Shown here: one piece after another, positions 6,992 to 15,310 of the stretch
How positions within the stretch are numbered: the first letter of the stretch is position 1
Layout: each line of letters starts with the position of its first letter
Origin: Pseudodesulfovibrio sp. zrk46
GTDB lineage: Bacteria > Desulfobacterota > Desulfovibrionia > Desulfovibrionales > Desulfovibrionaceae
DNA length: 64,000 bases
Assembly: GCF_012516435.1 (NCBI RefSeq)
Contig: NZ_CP051216.1
Span: forward strand, 684,001 to 748,000
Direction: 5' to 3'
Notes under the pieces: model-generated
Databases searched by the model: none
What the model saw: the letters and a program-made list of their open reading frames with translations, nothing else
Told to the model about the DNA's origin: nothing
Program-made: the position numbers and the translations under genes

Positions 6992-7588
6992 ATGAACAAG
7001 CGACTTGAGATAACCCTCTTCGGCACCATGTACGTCATAGGCGCGATATATTTACCCCGGCAGATCATCAAGACCGGCGTGAGCGCCTTCGGACAAAGAC
7101 GGTGGCACTCGCTGGTGGGTGACATTGCTTTGGGCGAAGCGGATTCCAAAACGATCCGGGAAGCAAGCGGCGTGGTGGGCCACCCGCTGAAGCCGGGCTA
7201 CAAGACAAAAGGTATCAGCCTGCAGGCCGACGGATTCGGCATCGAAGTTTTTCTGGGCGGCGAGTTCTCTCCCGTCGAAGTGGTGGAAGCGGAAAACAGA
7301 ACGGTCAAGCCCAAGGAGTTGATGCCCAAAGGCGAACCGGGGGACATCCTCGGCGTATATTGGGCCCAGTGCAACAACGCGATGTTCTTTCGCTGGGATG
7401 ACGTGGAGCATCTGGTACAGGAAGATGTGACACTGGTATACGACAGTCTGGCCCTACTCATGGGGCGCAAGCGTTCCTTCGACCTGGTCATGGACGTCAC
7501 ATGGCAGGGGAACGCAGGACGATGGAAGGAGAACGGAAAACCCCCGATACTCCATTCGAGGAAGCACGTACTGCACAAAGTAACATGA
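6992..7588 (+). CDS. Unknown protein inserted between TPR paralogues (198 aa)
   Basis: ATG at 6992 follows GAGGAAGG. The first 25 residues (ITLFGTMYVIGAIYLPRQII) are hydrophobic enough for a single membrane anchor; the rest is soluble-looking and contains one Cys (WAQCNNAMFFRWDD). I recognise no family. It begins seven bases after TPR paralogue 1 and overlaps the start of paralogue 2 by four bases (ATGA), so it is translated within the same operon and probably works with these proteins. Confidence 0.75.
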   Translation: MNKRLEITLFGTMYVIGAIYLPRQIIKTGVSAFGQRRWHSLVGDIALGEADSKTIREASGVVGHPLKPGYKTKGISLQADGFGIEVFLGGEFSPVEVVEAENRTVKPKELMPKGEPGDILGVYWAQCNNAMFFRWDDVEHLVQEDVTLVYDSLALLMGRKRSFDLVMDVTWQGNAGRWKENGKPPILHSRKHVLHKVT

Positions 7589-8634
7589 CGGCGGATGCCA
7601 TTATGACCGAAGAGCGGCGCAAGCTCGATCTGGGCGACGAGCCCGAAGAGACCACTCCGCAAGTGTCAGGATACGATTTCCTGTGCGGGTCTGGAGAACT
7701 GCGCTGCGCCTTTTCCACTTCCAGAACCATCAAAATGGGCATGGGTGCCAACGCTCGCAAGCATGAAAGCGTCATTTACTGGTATGTCGAACAGACAGAA
7801 AATGGCGAATATGAGGGGCGTAAGCTCAACAAGCGCAATGTCCCCGAAGGCGACGCCGAAACTCTCCTCCTGCACACGCTGGTAAACGATTTTACTCCGC
7901 AACTGACCTATTATGAAGAAGTGGTGCTTCCGGCCATGGAGGCCCTTGAAGACATCCTTGATAAGGCCGACGAGCACCGTGAGGACGGACGACACTACAG
8001 CGCAGAGATGGAATACGACCGCGCCCTTGCCATTGAGGAGCGCAATGTACGCGCCCTGTTCGGCCTGGGCCTGATCTTCGCTGCCCGCAACGAACACCAG
8101 CGCACCCGGGAGCTTCTGGCCCAGCTGGTCAAGGTCAAGGCGGCCTTTGACGGCAAGAACCAGCACCTGTTCAATGAGTTTGGTATCGCCCTGCGCAAAT
8201 CCCGGCTGTTTGTCGAGGCGGTGGTCTATTATCGCCGCGCCCTCGATTTCGTCACCACCGATGAAAACCTGTATTACAATCTGGCCCGCGCCCACTATGA
8301 GGAAGGCAACTGGAGTGATTGTCTGGACGCCCTCATCATGTCTCACCGCCTCAATCCACGTCTGGAAGTGGCACACGACCTGTTTGAGGTCATCGTGGGG
8401 CTGGCCGAAGACGAAGAACGGCTCAACCAGTATGGCAAACCCCCTGTACCGCCCAATGTCGCAGCGCGCGCCCGGCAGATTCTGGCGGTGGAAACCGGAC
8501 GTCTACCCTTGGACGAAAATCCGATCCTGCATGGAGGAGTCAGCGACGTGGCACAGGGACGCGCCCGTTCCGGCGCCCAGCTCATGGACGAGTTCGGTTT
8601 CGAAATGGATATTGACGGTTTTGACGACGACTGA
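7585..8634 (+). CDS. TPR-repeat protein, paralogue 2 of 4
   Basis: 349 residues from the ATG that overlaps the preceding stop; ATG 7603 is an alternative. The shared N-terminal module reads RCAFSTSRTIKMGMGANARK and IYWYVEQ, then TPR-type helices: YSAEMEYDRALAIEERNVRA, LFNEFGIALRKSRLFVEAVV, ENLYYNLARAHYEEGNWSDC. Near the C terminus it carries QGRARSGAQLMDEFGF; the GRARSG motif recurs in paralogues 3 and 4. Probably a cytosolic scaffold or adaptor; partners are unknown. Confidence 0.85.
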   Translation: MTADAIMTEERRKLDLGDEPEETTPQVSGYDFLCGSGELRCAFSTSRTIKMGMGANARKHESVIYWYVEQTENGEYEGRKLNKRNVPEGDAETLLLHTLVNDFTPQLTYYEEVVLPAMEALEDILDKADEHREDGRHYSAEMEYDRALAIEERNVRALFGLGLIFAARNEHQRTRELLAQLVKVKAAFDGKNQHLFNEFGIALRKSRLFVEAVVYYRRALDFVTTDENLYYNLARAHYEEGNWSDCLDALIMSHRLNPRLEVAHDLFEVIVGLAEDEERLNQYGKPPVPPNVAARARQILAVETGRLPLDENPILHGGVSDVAQGRARSGAQLMDEFGFEMDIDGFDDD

Positions 8635-8662
8635 TTAGCTACAGACAAACAATAGAGTATCA

Positions 8663-9619
8663 ATGACTGAACAACGATTCATGGACCTGGACCTCGACGA
8701 CGATTTCGGTGACGACGTTCGCCGACACGGCTCAGTCCGCTGCGCCTTTTCATCGTCCGAATCCACTAAAGTGGGCACCGGCACCACCACACGCAAGCAT
8801 GTCAGCAAGATATACTGGTACGTGGAGGAAGCCGAGCCACGCGCTTTTCACGCGCGTCAGATCAATGCCAACTATGTTCCTTCCGGCGACGGCAAGACGA
8901 CTACTGTCAAAGAGCTCATGAACAAATACGTCCCTGAAATCGAATTCTTTGAAGAAAAAGTCATCCCGGCCATGGAGCAACTGGAAGACCATCTGGACGA
9001 GGGCGAACATCAACGGGAAGAGGGCAAACTCTACAGCGCGGAAGGATGCTTCAACAAGGCGCTGGCCATGGATGAGATGAATGTCCGTGCCCTGTTCAAC
9101 CTCGGCATGATCTACATGGAGCTTGAGGACATGGGAAAGGCCCGGGACATGATGGGCAACCTGCTCCACGTCAAGTCCGCCTTTGACGGCAAGAACCAGC
9201 ACCTGTTCAATGAATTCGGCATATCCTTGCGCAAGTCAGGGCTCTTCGATGAGGCCGTGGCCTACTATACGCAAGCCCTTGACTATACGACAGACGACGA
9301 GAACCTCTTCTACAACCTCGCCCGCGCCCACTACGAGCGTTCTGACTGGCAGGGCTGTACCGATGCTTTGGAGCAAATCTTCAAACTCAACCCGTCATTG
9401 GTGATCGCACAGGAGCTGGTGGAGATCGTCCACACCCTCAGCGGCGATTCCGGACTCTGTTCCCGAAAATCCAAGCGATGTATTCCATCTGACATCGCCC
9501 GGCGCATCAATACGTTGTACGCCACCCACGTCAATGCACCGCAGCTGCGTGGTGTCATCCAGATCCAACACAACAAGGGAAGCGCCCCACAAGTGGGACG
9601 TGCGCGCAGTGGAAAGTAG
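8663..9619 (+). CDS. TPR-repeat protein, paralogue 3 of 4
   Basis: 318 residues beginning MTEQRFMDLDLDDDFGDD. The shared module reads RCAFSSSESTKVGTGTTTRK and IYWYVEEAEPRAFHARQIN, followed by the acidic PEIEFFEEKVIPAMEQLEDH and three to four TPR-like repeats. A small Cys pair (GLCSRKSKRC) lies after the repeats. The protein ends in VGRARSGK. It is closest to paralogue 4, which shares the Cys pair at the same place. It starts 28 bases after paralogue 2. Confidence 0.85.
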   Translation: MTEQRFMDLDLDDDFGDDVRRHGSVRCAFSSSESTKVGTGTTTRKHVSKIYWYVEEAEPRAFHARQINANYVPSGDGKTTTVKELMNKYVPEIEFFEEKVIPAMEQLEDHLDEGEHQREEGKLYSAEGCFNKALAMDEMNVRALFNLGMIYMELEDMGKARDMMGNLLHVKSAFDGKNQHLFNEFGISLRKSGLFDEAVAYYTQALDYTTDDENLFYNLARAHYERSDWQGCTDALEQIFKLNPSLVIAQELVEIVHTLSGDSGLCSRKSKRCIPSDIARRINTLYATHVNAPQLRGVIQIQHNKGSAPQVGRARSGK

Positions 9620-9808
9620 CCAGCTACATCTGGACGACACCCTGTCGTGGTAACCCGAGACAAAGCCCCAGCCGCGTGGCTTCAAAACGGCCATCAATGG
9701 ACTCACCAGTGGTTAATAATTGTTTTCGACAACACGACCAAGCTATCAATCTAATTGAAAGGGCATAACGGCAGCCAACAGCGTGCATTCAACACAACGT
9801 AATTTATT

Positions 9809-10789
9809 ATGACCAATCAACCATTTGACGATTCACAACTGAACGGTGTCTTTAGCGAAGGAATTCGCTGTGATGGAGCTGTGCAATGCGTCTTTTCAAC
9901 ATCCGAGACCATAAAAGTAGGCACAGGAACCACGACACGCAAACACGTGACCAAAATATACTGGTACATCGAAGAAATTGAACCGAGAGAATTCCAGGCG
10001 TATCAGATCAATGAAAGCCACGTTCCTTCCGGCGACGGCAAACTCCTCACGTTCACGGATCTCATGAGAGACTATGTGCCAGAGCTTGAGTTTTTCGAAG
10101 ACAAGGTGCTTCCGGCCATGGATGAACTCAGTACCCATCTGAAAGAAGGGGAGACCTATCAGGCAGAAGGGAAACTCTACAGCGCACAAGACTGTTTCAA
10201 CCGGGCACGGGCTATAGATGAACAGAATGTCCGCGCCCTGTTCAACCTCGGTTTGATCTACATGGAGCTTCACGATCTGGACAAGGCTCGCGACATGGTG
10301 CGGGAGTTGCTCAATATCAAATCCGCCTTTGATGGCAAAAACCAGCACCTGTTCAATGAATTCGGCATTGCCCTGCGCAAATGCGGCCTGCTTGATGAAG
10401 CCGTTTCCTACTATTCCCAGGCGCTCGAGTATACGACAGAAGATGAAAATCTTTTCTACAATCTGGCTCGGGTCCACTTTGAGCGTTCAGACTGGCATAA
10501 GTGTACAGATGCCCTCGACAATGTATTTCGTCTCAATCCCGATTTGAAAGTTGCTCGGCAAATGGTTCAGTACATCCATGCCTTGATCGACACTCCATCG
10601 ATGTGTGAACGCAACTCCAAGCAATGTGTCCCACCAGATGTCGCACACCGCATTAACGATTTATACGTTGAGCAGACCCAGCCCAAACAACCAGCCACTC
10701 CCATTGTGTTTGATCTGGAAGAACAAGACAAACCTCAGTTTGGCCGTGCTCGCAGCGGCTGGAATCTTTCTGAGGATCTGGAAAAATAA
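9809..10789 (+). CDS. TPR-repeat protein, paralogue 4 of 4
   Basis: 326 residues beginning MTNQPFDDSQLNGVF. The module QCVFSTSETIKVGTGTTTRK, IYWYIEEIEPREFQAYQIN and the TPR helices (YSAQDCFNRARAIDEQNVRA, ENLFYNLARVHFERSDWHKC) closely match paralogue 3; MCERNSKQC matches its Cys pair and the end carries FGRARSGWNLSEDLEK. It is 189 bases from paralogue 3, more than the other spacings, so it may have its own promoter. Base composition is slightly more AT-rich than copies 1-3. Confidence 0.85.
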   Translation: MTNQPFDDSQLNGVFSEGIRCDGAVQCVFSTSETIKVGTGTTTRKHVTKIYWYIEEIEPREFQAYQINESHVPSGDGKLLTFTDLMRDYVPELEFFEDKVLPAMDELSTHLKEGETYQAEGKLYSAQDCFNRARAIDEQNVRALFNLGLIYMELHDLDKARDMVRELLNIKSAFDGKNQHLFNEFGIALRKCGLLDEAVSYYSQALEYTTEDENLFYNLARVHFERSDWHKCTDALDNVFRLNPDLKVARQMVQYIHALIDTPSMCERNSKQCVPPDVAHRINDLYVEQTQPKQPATPIVFDLEEQDKPQFGRARSGWNLSEDLEK

Positions 10790-10971
10790 TCCACGATCCA
10801 AGCCTTGTGTTCCAGCCGTAGTGGAAGCCCTCTTCCGAAGACACATAAAACGGGCCCAACCTTGTCTCCAATGAGGGACAAAAAAAAATCAGAAATTTGA
10901 AATTATTTTCTGCAACGAGTGCGCAGTATTACCGTCGCGAGTAGCAGTTCATACTCTTCCCAACGCCGCAA

Positions 10972-11093
10972 GGCTGGGGAGAGTGGTGCAGCTGTGCATT
11001 TTCTCGGGTGCCGGCTGGCCGGAGGCGTAGCCTAGCTACGATGAGGACCAGACGGTGCACGAAAAATGTGCAGATGCGCCACTATCCACAGCC
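10972..11093 (+). ncRNA. 122-nt conserved hairpin element, copy B
   Basis: Same length and fold as copy A. Compensatory changes include outer pair three T-A to C-G and pair seven T-G to G-C; the CGTAGC-CTA-GCTACG tip is identical. The two conserved G/A mismatches of the outer stem are kept. Here the element stands alone, without the composite repeat. The rest of 10790-11170 holds no gene that I can see. Confidence 0.6.
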
Positions 11094-11095
11094 GC

Positions 11096-11134
11096 ACAAA
11101 AAAAAGAAAAGGGCTGGTGCTTCCGCACCAGCCC
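11096..11134 (-). terminator. Intrinsic terminator of the minus-strand liv/ligase cluster
   Basis: GGGCTGGTGC-TTCC-GCACCAGCCC, followed on the minus strand by CTTTTC and a run of eight or more T. It ends the long minus-strand cluster that starts near 20.8 kb. Confidence 0.9.
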
Positions 11135-11170
11135 ACTCGATTAGGACCGCAACCCCAGCTAAAAGCCGGG

Positions 11171-12409
11171 TTAATCGAAAGTCCTTTCATCGACGAGCTT
11201 GGGAGCGTCTGCGGGAATGGTCCCGGGCTCTACCACCTCGACGACAGGCTTCAATTTCATAGAGGCTTGGAAATCGGCTGCAAAACCATTCTGGTCCACC
11301 TCTATTGCTGATTCCAATAACACGACCAACACGTCTCGTCCATCGGGATTCTTAACTTGGATCTGCCAATTGGCAACATCGGGATATTTCTGAAAGACAG
11401 CAGCGGCTTGGGACGGGTAAATGAACTGCCCTTTGACCTTGGCGGTGTCGTCGGCGCGCCCCTTCCAGCCCGTGAGTTTCCGGGCCGTACGACCGCAGCC
11501 GCACATGGACACGTCAATGGATGACAGGTCGCCAGTAGCCAGACGTACCAGCGGGTAATCAAGGAAAAACGGCGTAACCACCACCTCGCCTATCTCACCA
11601 TCGGGCAAAGGCAAGCCTGTGGCCGGATCGCAAATCTCTACGTGACGATAGTTGGAAAGATGCATGCCGCCCAGCTCGGAGCATTCGTAGGCAATGCAGC
11701 CCACATCGGCTGTGCCGTAGCCCTGACGGACAGTAATACCGAACATCTCTTCCACATCCTGACGGAGGGATTCCGGCAGCGGTTCGGCAGCCACGTAGGC
11801 CTTCTCCAGTTTGAAATCATTTTCCAGATCATAGCCCATGGCGATGGCCTTCTCGCCGATCACCTTGAGATAGCTGGTCATGCCCACAAAGGCGGTAACA
11901 GGCAGCTGGGTCAGAAATTCGATCTGCTTCTCGGTGTTGCCCGGACCAGCAGGGATGACCGCACAACCGATGTCACGCAGCGGTTCCTCCAGCATCAGGC
12001 CAGCCGGAGTCATGTGATAGGAAAAAGTCATCTGCGCCAGATCGCCGGGACGGAATCCCGCAGCGAAAAACCCCTCGGACCATGCCCAGTAATCGCTCTC
12101 CACACCTTCCGGGTCATAGATGGGGCCGGGAGACTGATAGATGCGCCCCAGCTTCCCGGGTTCGCAGTTCAGGAACCAGCCGAGGCCGTGCTCGGCCTGC
12201 CACTTGATGATGTTTTTCTTGCGCAGCGGTGGGATCTTTACGAAGTCGTCCCAGTCTTTGATATCTTTGACGCATGCACCCAGATCGCGCAGACGCGACT
12301 GAAATTCGCCGGACGATTTTTCGGCTTCCCAAAGGACCTCACGAACGCCCTTCCATTTCCGCTTCATCCGCTTTTCGCGCGGCTCTGTCTCGTATTCGGT
12401 GTAATACAT
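11171..12409 (-). CDS. Phenylacetate-CoA ligase-like AMP-forming ligase
   Basis: 412 residues, usual PaaK length. Segments typical of the family are KIPPLRKKNIIKWQAEHGLG, the ATP-contacting GYGTADVGCIAYEC, DGEIGEVVVTPF, PLVRLATGDLSS and GWKGRADDTAKVKGQFIYP. These enzymes activate aromatic or related carboxylic acids to CoA thioesters. The usual serine/glycine-rich P-loop is weak here (QSPGPIYDP), so activity needs testing. It is the last gene of a transport cluster that also encodes a second acyl-CoA ligase, suggesting that the imported compound or its product is converted to a thioester. Confidence 0.85.
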   Translation of the reverse strand: MYYTEYETEPREKRMKRKWKGVREVLWEAEKSSGEFQSRLRDLGACVKDIKDWDDFVKIPPLRKKNIIKWQAEHGLGWFLNCEPGKLGRIYQSPGPIYDPEGVESDYWAWSEGFFAAGFRPGDLAQMTFSYHMTPAGLMLEEPLRDIGCAVIPAGPGNTEKQIEFLTQLPVTAFVGMTSYLKVIGEKAIAMGYDLENDFKLEKAYVAAEPLPESLRQDVEEMFGITVRQGYGTADVGCIAYECSELGGMHLSNYRHVEICDPATGLPLPDGEIGEVVVTPFFLDYPLVRLATGDLSSIDVSMCGCGRTARKLTGWKGRADDTAKVKGQFIYPSQAAAVFQKYPDVANWQIQVKNPDGRDVLVVLLESAIEVDQNGFAADFQASMKLKPVVEVVEPGTIPADAPKLVDERTFD

Positions 12410-12466
12410 ACATGCCTCCCCGGCCCTTACCGTGTGATTCCCGGCTCCACCGCAACTGCAATCTAA

Positions 12467-12898
12467 CTACTCGATAACCAAACTTCCATCCGGATGAAAT
12501 TTCCAAAAATCCGCATAGGCCACTTCCCAATGATATCCATCAAGGTCTGTGAAGTAGCCGCTGTATCCACCCCAAAATGTATCGGCCGCCTGTTTGACGA
12601 TCTTTCCCCCGGCCTTTTCCGCCATAAGGAGTATCTGATCGACCTCTTCCTTGGTCCTGGTATTATGGGCGAGCGTAATACCGGAAAAAGGCTTTGCACT
12701 TGGCTCCAGATCCTCTGAGATGTCTTCCGCCAGCTTATCCAGAGGATATAGAGCGAGACACGTCCCACCTGTCTGAAACATGACTATGCCGGATTCCGGT
12801 TCCTGCTGAGTAGGAAAACCCAAACCATGTTTATAAAATTCATAGGAACGATCGAAGTCTCTTACGCCTAGTGTAATAATGCTAATTCGTGCTTCCAT
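12467..12898 (-). CDS. VOC-superfamily (glyoxalase/bleomycin-resistance-like) protein
   Basis: 143 residues from the ATG whose A overlaps the TAA of livF (TAATG). The N-terminal ITLGVRDFDRSYEFYKHGLGF and the C-terminal YSGYFTDLDGYHWEVAY form the paired beta-alpha-beta modules of vicinal oxygen chelate proteins. Metal ligand positions are plausible (an early Thr/His site is missing, the late Glu of HWEV is present). The substrate is unknown. Translational coupling to livF makes it part of the transport operon. Confidence 0.85.
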   Translation of the reverse strand: MEARISIITLGVRDFDRSYEFYKHGLGFPTQQEPESGIVMFQTGGTCLALYPLDKLAEDISEDLEPSAKPFSGITLAHNTRTKEEVDQILLMAEKAGGKIVKQAADTFWGGYSGYFTDLDGYHWEVAYADFWKFHPDGSLVIE

Positions 12899-13698
12899 TA
12901 TCCCAACCAACGTTTTCTTCGACGATAGTGTTTCACATCACGATAGCTTCTTTTATCACCGCCATGGCCCATTCCCAAATAAAATTCCTGCACGTCCGGA
13001 TTATTGAGCAGATCATCGGCGGTGCCTTCCATCACAACGCGGCCGTTCTCCATGATGTAGGCGTTCTTGGCCACGGACAGTGCGGCGCGTGCGTTCTGCT
13101 CCACCAGCAGGACGGTGACGCCCTCCACCTGATTGAACTTCTTGATGATGTCGAAAATTTCTTCCACCAGCAGCGGCGCGAGGCCGAGGGATGGTTCATC
13201 AAGCAACAGCAGTTCCGGCTTGGCCATGATGGCACGGCCGATGGCGCACATTTGCTGTTCGCCGCCGGACATGTACCCGGCCAACTGGGTGCGGCGTTCA
13301 CGGAGGCGTGGAAAATACTCGTACACCTTTTCCATGGAGTCCTTGATCTCCGAACGCGGTCTGGTGAAGGCACCGCATTTCAGATTCTCTTCCACTGTCA
13401 GGTCTTCGAAGATACGCCTGCCTTCCATGACCTGAAAGATGCCCTTGCGCACGATCTTCTCCGGGATGATGCCCTGGATCGGTTGGTCCTGATAGATGAT
13501 GGAGCCGTCCGTAACCTCGCCGTCCTCTGTCTCCAATAGACCGGAAATGGCCTTCAGGGTCGTGGATTTGCCTGCGCCGTTGGCACCCAGCAAAGCCGTG
13601 ATCTCCCCTTTCGGGCAGGCCAGTGAAAGTCCTTTCAAGACAAGGACAACATCGTTGTAGACAACTTCCAGGTTCTCGACCTTCAATACATCGTTCAA
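12898..13698 (-). CDS. livF: Branched-chain-type ABC transporter ATPase LivF
   Basis: 266 residues from a TTG start (LNDVLKVENLEVVYNDV) with GGAGG six bases upstream. The longer open frame upstream runs through an intergenic hairpin repeat and is unlikely to be coding. Walker A GANGAGKSTT, signature YMSGGEQQMCAIGRA, Walker B PELLLLDEPSLGLAP and VLLVEQNA are all intact. LivF supplies one of the two ATPases of a HAAT-family permease at the inner membrane. The ribosome site lies inside the repeat sequence GCCTCCGGCGG read on this strand. Confidence 0.92.
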   Translation of the reverse strand: MNDVLKVENLEVVYNDVVLVLKGLSLACPKGEITALLGANGAGKSTTLKAISGLLETEDGEVTDGSIIYQDQPIQGIIPEKIVRKGIFQVMEGRRIFEDLTVEENLKCGAFTRPRSEIKDSMEKVYEYFPRLRERRTQLAGYMSGGEQQMCAIGRAIMAKPELLLLDEPSLGLAPLLVEEIFDIIKKFNQVEGVTVLLVEQNARAALSVAKNAYIMENGRVVMEGTADDLLNNPDVQEFYLGMGHGGDKRSYRDVKHYRRRKRWLG

Positions 13699-13699
13699 G

Positions 13700-13765
13700 G
13701 GATGCCTCCGGCGGCTCAAGAACCTTTTGGAAAAGGTTCTTGAGAATCTCCAAAACTTTTTATCG
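13700..13765. repeat. Hairpin repeat family 3, partial copy upstream of livF
   Basis: CTCAAGAACCTTTT-GG-AAAAGGTTCTTGAG is a perfect 14-bp hairpin (13715-13744) preceded by GCCTCCGGCGG and followed by AATCTCCAAAACTTTTTATCG. Related copies lie near 29.6, 51.2 and 59.7 kb. It could also attenuate or terminate transcription between livK and livF. Confidence 0.75.
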
Positions 13766-13933
13766 CGGCGCTGGCAATATCTACCAACGCCTTCAATCCA
13801 TATGCGCCGATTGAACCTCGTAAGGAAAAGCAACGCAACTCGTGCTGCTACCTGTCCCCTACGGCGCTATCCGACGCTATTTCCCCTTCACTTTACCTTG
13901 CGGCGTAGACCCAAAAGTTTAGGAGGGGGGGAT

Positions 13934-13963
13934 GGGGGAAACCTCTTTCAAGAGGTTTCCCCC
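13934..13963. terminator. Perfect hairpin between livK and livF
   Basis: GGGGGAAACCTCTT-TC-AAGAGGTTTCCCCC, a 14-bp stem 14 bases after the livK stop. It has no T run on the minus strand. It may act as a partial terminator or protect the 3' end of livK mRNA, which would favour high binding-protein levels. Confidence 0.65.
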
Positions 13964-13977
13964 AGTCTTCATTCTTT

Positions 13978-15195
13978 CTAGTGACCGAGCCAGTCGGCGC
14001 GGCGTTCGAGGATCTCTTCCTTGACGAAGGTGAGTTCGCCATTCTTCACGGTGTAGATGAATACAGCCATGTTCGGACGGTGATCATCCGGGAAGTAAGA
14101 GATAAGCGGTGCGAGGCCCATGGGATCGAAATCACGCATGGTCTCGAGGGAGTTCTTGATCGCCTCGCCGGTCATCGGACCGTTGGCGGCAGCGCGCTTC
14201 ATGCCCTCAGCCATAACGAGGACGGAAACGAAACCGCGCACATAGTGGGTCATCTGGTGCTCGCCGTTGGTGAGCTTTTCAATGACCTTCATGCCGGGCA
14301 CGTTCTGACCGTAAACCGCGGCAGCCTGGTTGGAGTAGGCGCCGTTGGCGTCGTCGCCGGCCAACTTGAACAGGTTCTCGTCAGAGCCCCAGATGTTGGT
14401 GAAGAACACGGTGTCCATGCCGATGTTCTTGGCAGACTTCAGGATAACGGAAGTGGACGGAGTGGTACCGCCGATCCAACAGAAGTCGGGAGCGGCTTCC
14501 TTGAGAGGCAGCAGCTCGGTGGTGGCGTCGATGGCCTTGAGGGAGACGTTGGCGTCGCCCACGATTTCATAGCCGAGTTCTTCGGCGTAGGCCTTACCAC
14601 CCTTGATGGGACCGATGCCGTAAGGATGGTCCGGGTAGATGAACGCCAGCTTGGGGGCGCGGGCTTCCTTCCAGTTATCACGGAAGTACTTGAGGGCCGC
14701 ACGCAGCTGGGTGGTGTAGTCAGCTGCAATGAAGAAGTTGTAGGGAGCCTTCTTCGGATCGGTCAGGTGAGCCGAATAGGAAGCAGAAAAATTGGGCACC
14801 TTGTCCTTGGACAGGTTGCGGATCAGAGCTTCGGTGACTGCGGAACCGTAACCCTGAATGCAGACGACCTTGTCGGTGTTGACCATCTTCTTGTAGAGAG
14901 AGAGGCCCTGCTGCACGTTGTAGGCGGTATCCTGCAGATCGAATTCGATCATGCGGCCATCGATGCCGCCGTTCTCGTTGATGTACTTTACCGCGTCTTT
15001 CAGACCGGCAGAGTACGGCACGCCCACCGAGGAAGTGGGACCGGACAAGTCAGTCAGGCCGCCCACCTTGATGGGGGAAGTGTCTTTTGCGTTTTCGGTT
15101 GCTGCCGGTTTCTTTTCCTCGCCTCCACAGCCCATGAGCACCATACCGGCCAAGATGACGGTGCATACTGCGGTTATGATCTTACCTACCCTCAT
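13978..15195 (-). CDS. livK: Periplasmic lipoprotein binding protein LivK-type
   Basis: 405 residues from ATG 15193-15195 with AGGAG five bases upstream. A lipoprotein signal peptide (VCTVILAGMVLMGC, then GGEEKKP) is followed by a periplasmic-binding fold of the Leu/Ile/Val class: KVGGLTDLSGPTSSVG, INENGGIDGRMIEFDLQDT, VCIQGYGSAVTEAL. This group also binds amides, aromatic acids and other small acids, so a branched-chain amino acid substrate should not be assumed. It lies between livM and livF and is set off by hairpins on both sides. Confidence 0.92.
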   Translation of the reverse strand: MRVGKIITAVCTVILAGMVLMGCGGEEKKPAATENAKDTSPIKVGGLTDLSGPTSSVGVPYSAGLKDAVKYINENGGIDGRMIEFDLQDTAYNVQQGLSLYKKMVNTDKVVCIQGYGSAVTEALIRNLSKDKVPNFSASYSAHLTDPKKAPYNFFIAADYTTQLRAALKYFRDNWKEARAPKLAFIYPDHPYGIGPIKGGKAYAEELGYEIVGDANVSLKAIDATTELLPLKEAAPDFCWIGGTTPSTSVILKSAKNIGMDTVFFTNIWGSDENLFKLAGDDANGAYSNQAAAVYGQNVPGMKVIEKLTNGEHQMTHYVRGFVSVLVMAEGMKRAAANGPMTGEAIKNSLETMRDFDPMGLAPLISYFPDDHRPNMAVFIYTVKNGELTFVKEEILERRADWLGH

Positions 15196-15264
15196 GTTGT
15201 CTCCTAAGGGATATAAGGTTTGCACGCCTCCTCACAAAGAAGCGTTGGTTCCATTGTAGAATGG

Positions 15265-15299
15265 GGCGCAAGCTGCGCCGCCGCATCCATTCGTGGATG
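15265..15299. promoter_or_regulatory. Two adjacent hairpins between livM and livK
   Basis: GGCGCA-AGC-TGCGCC and CATCCA-TTCG-TGGATG follow each other in the 115-bp gap. Neither has a T run. They may be mRNA-stabilising or processing structures ahead of livK, or mark a promoter region. Confidence 0.45.
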
Positions 15300-15310
15300 A
15301 ACGGACGATA

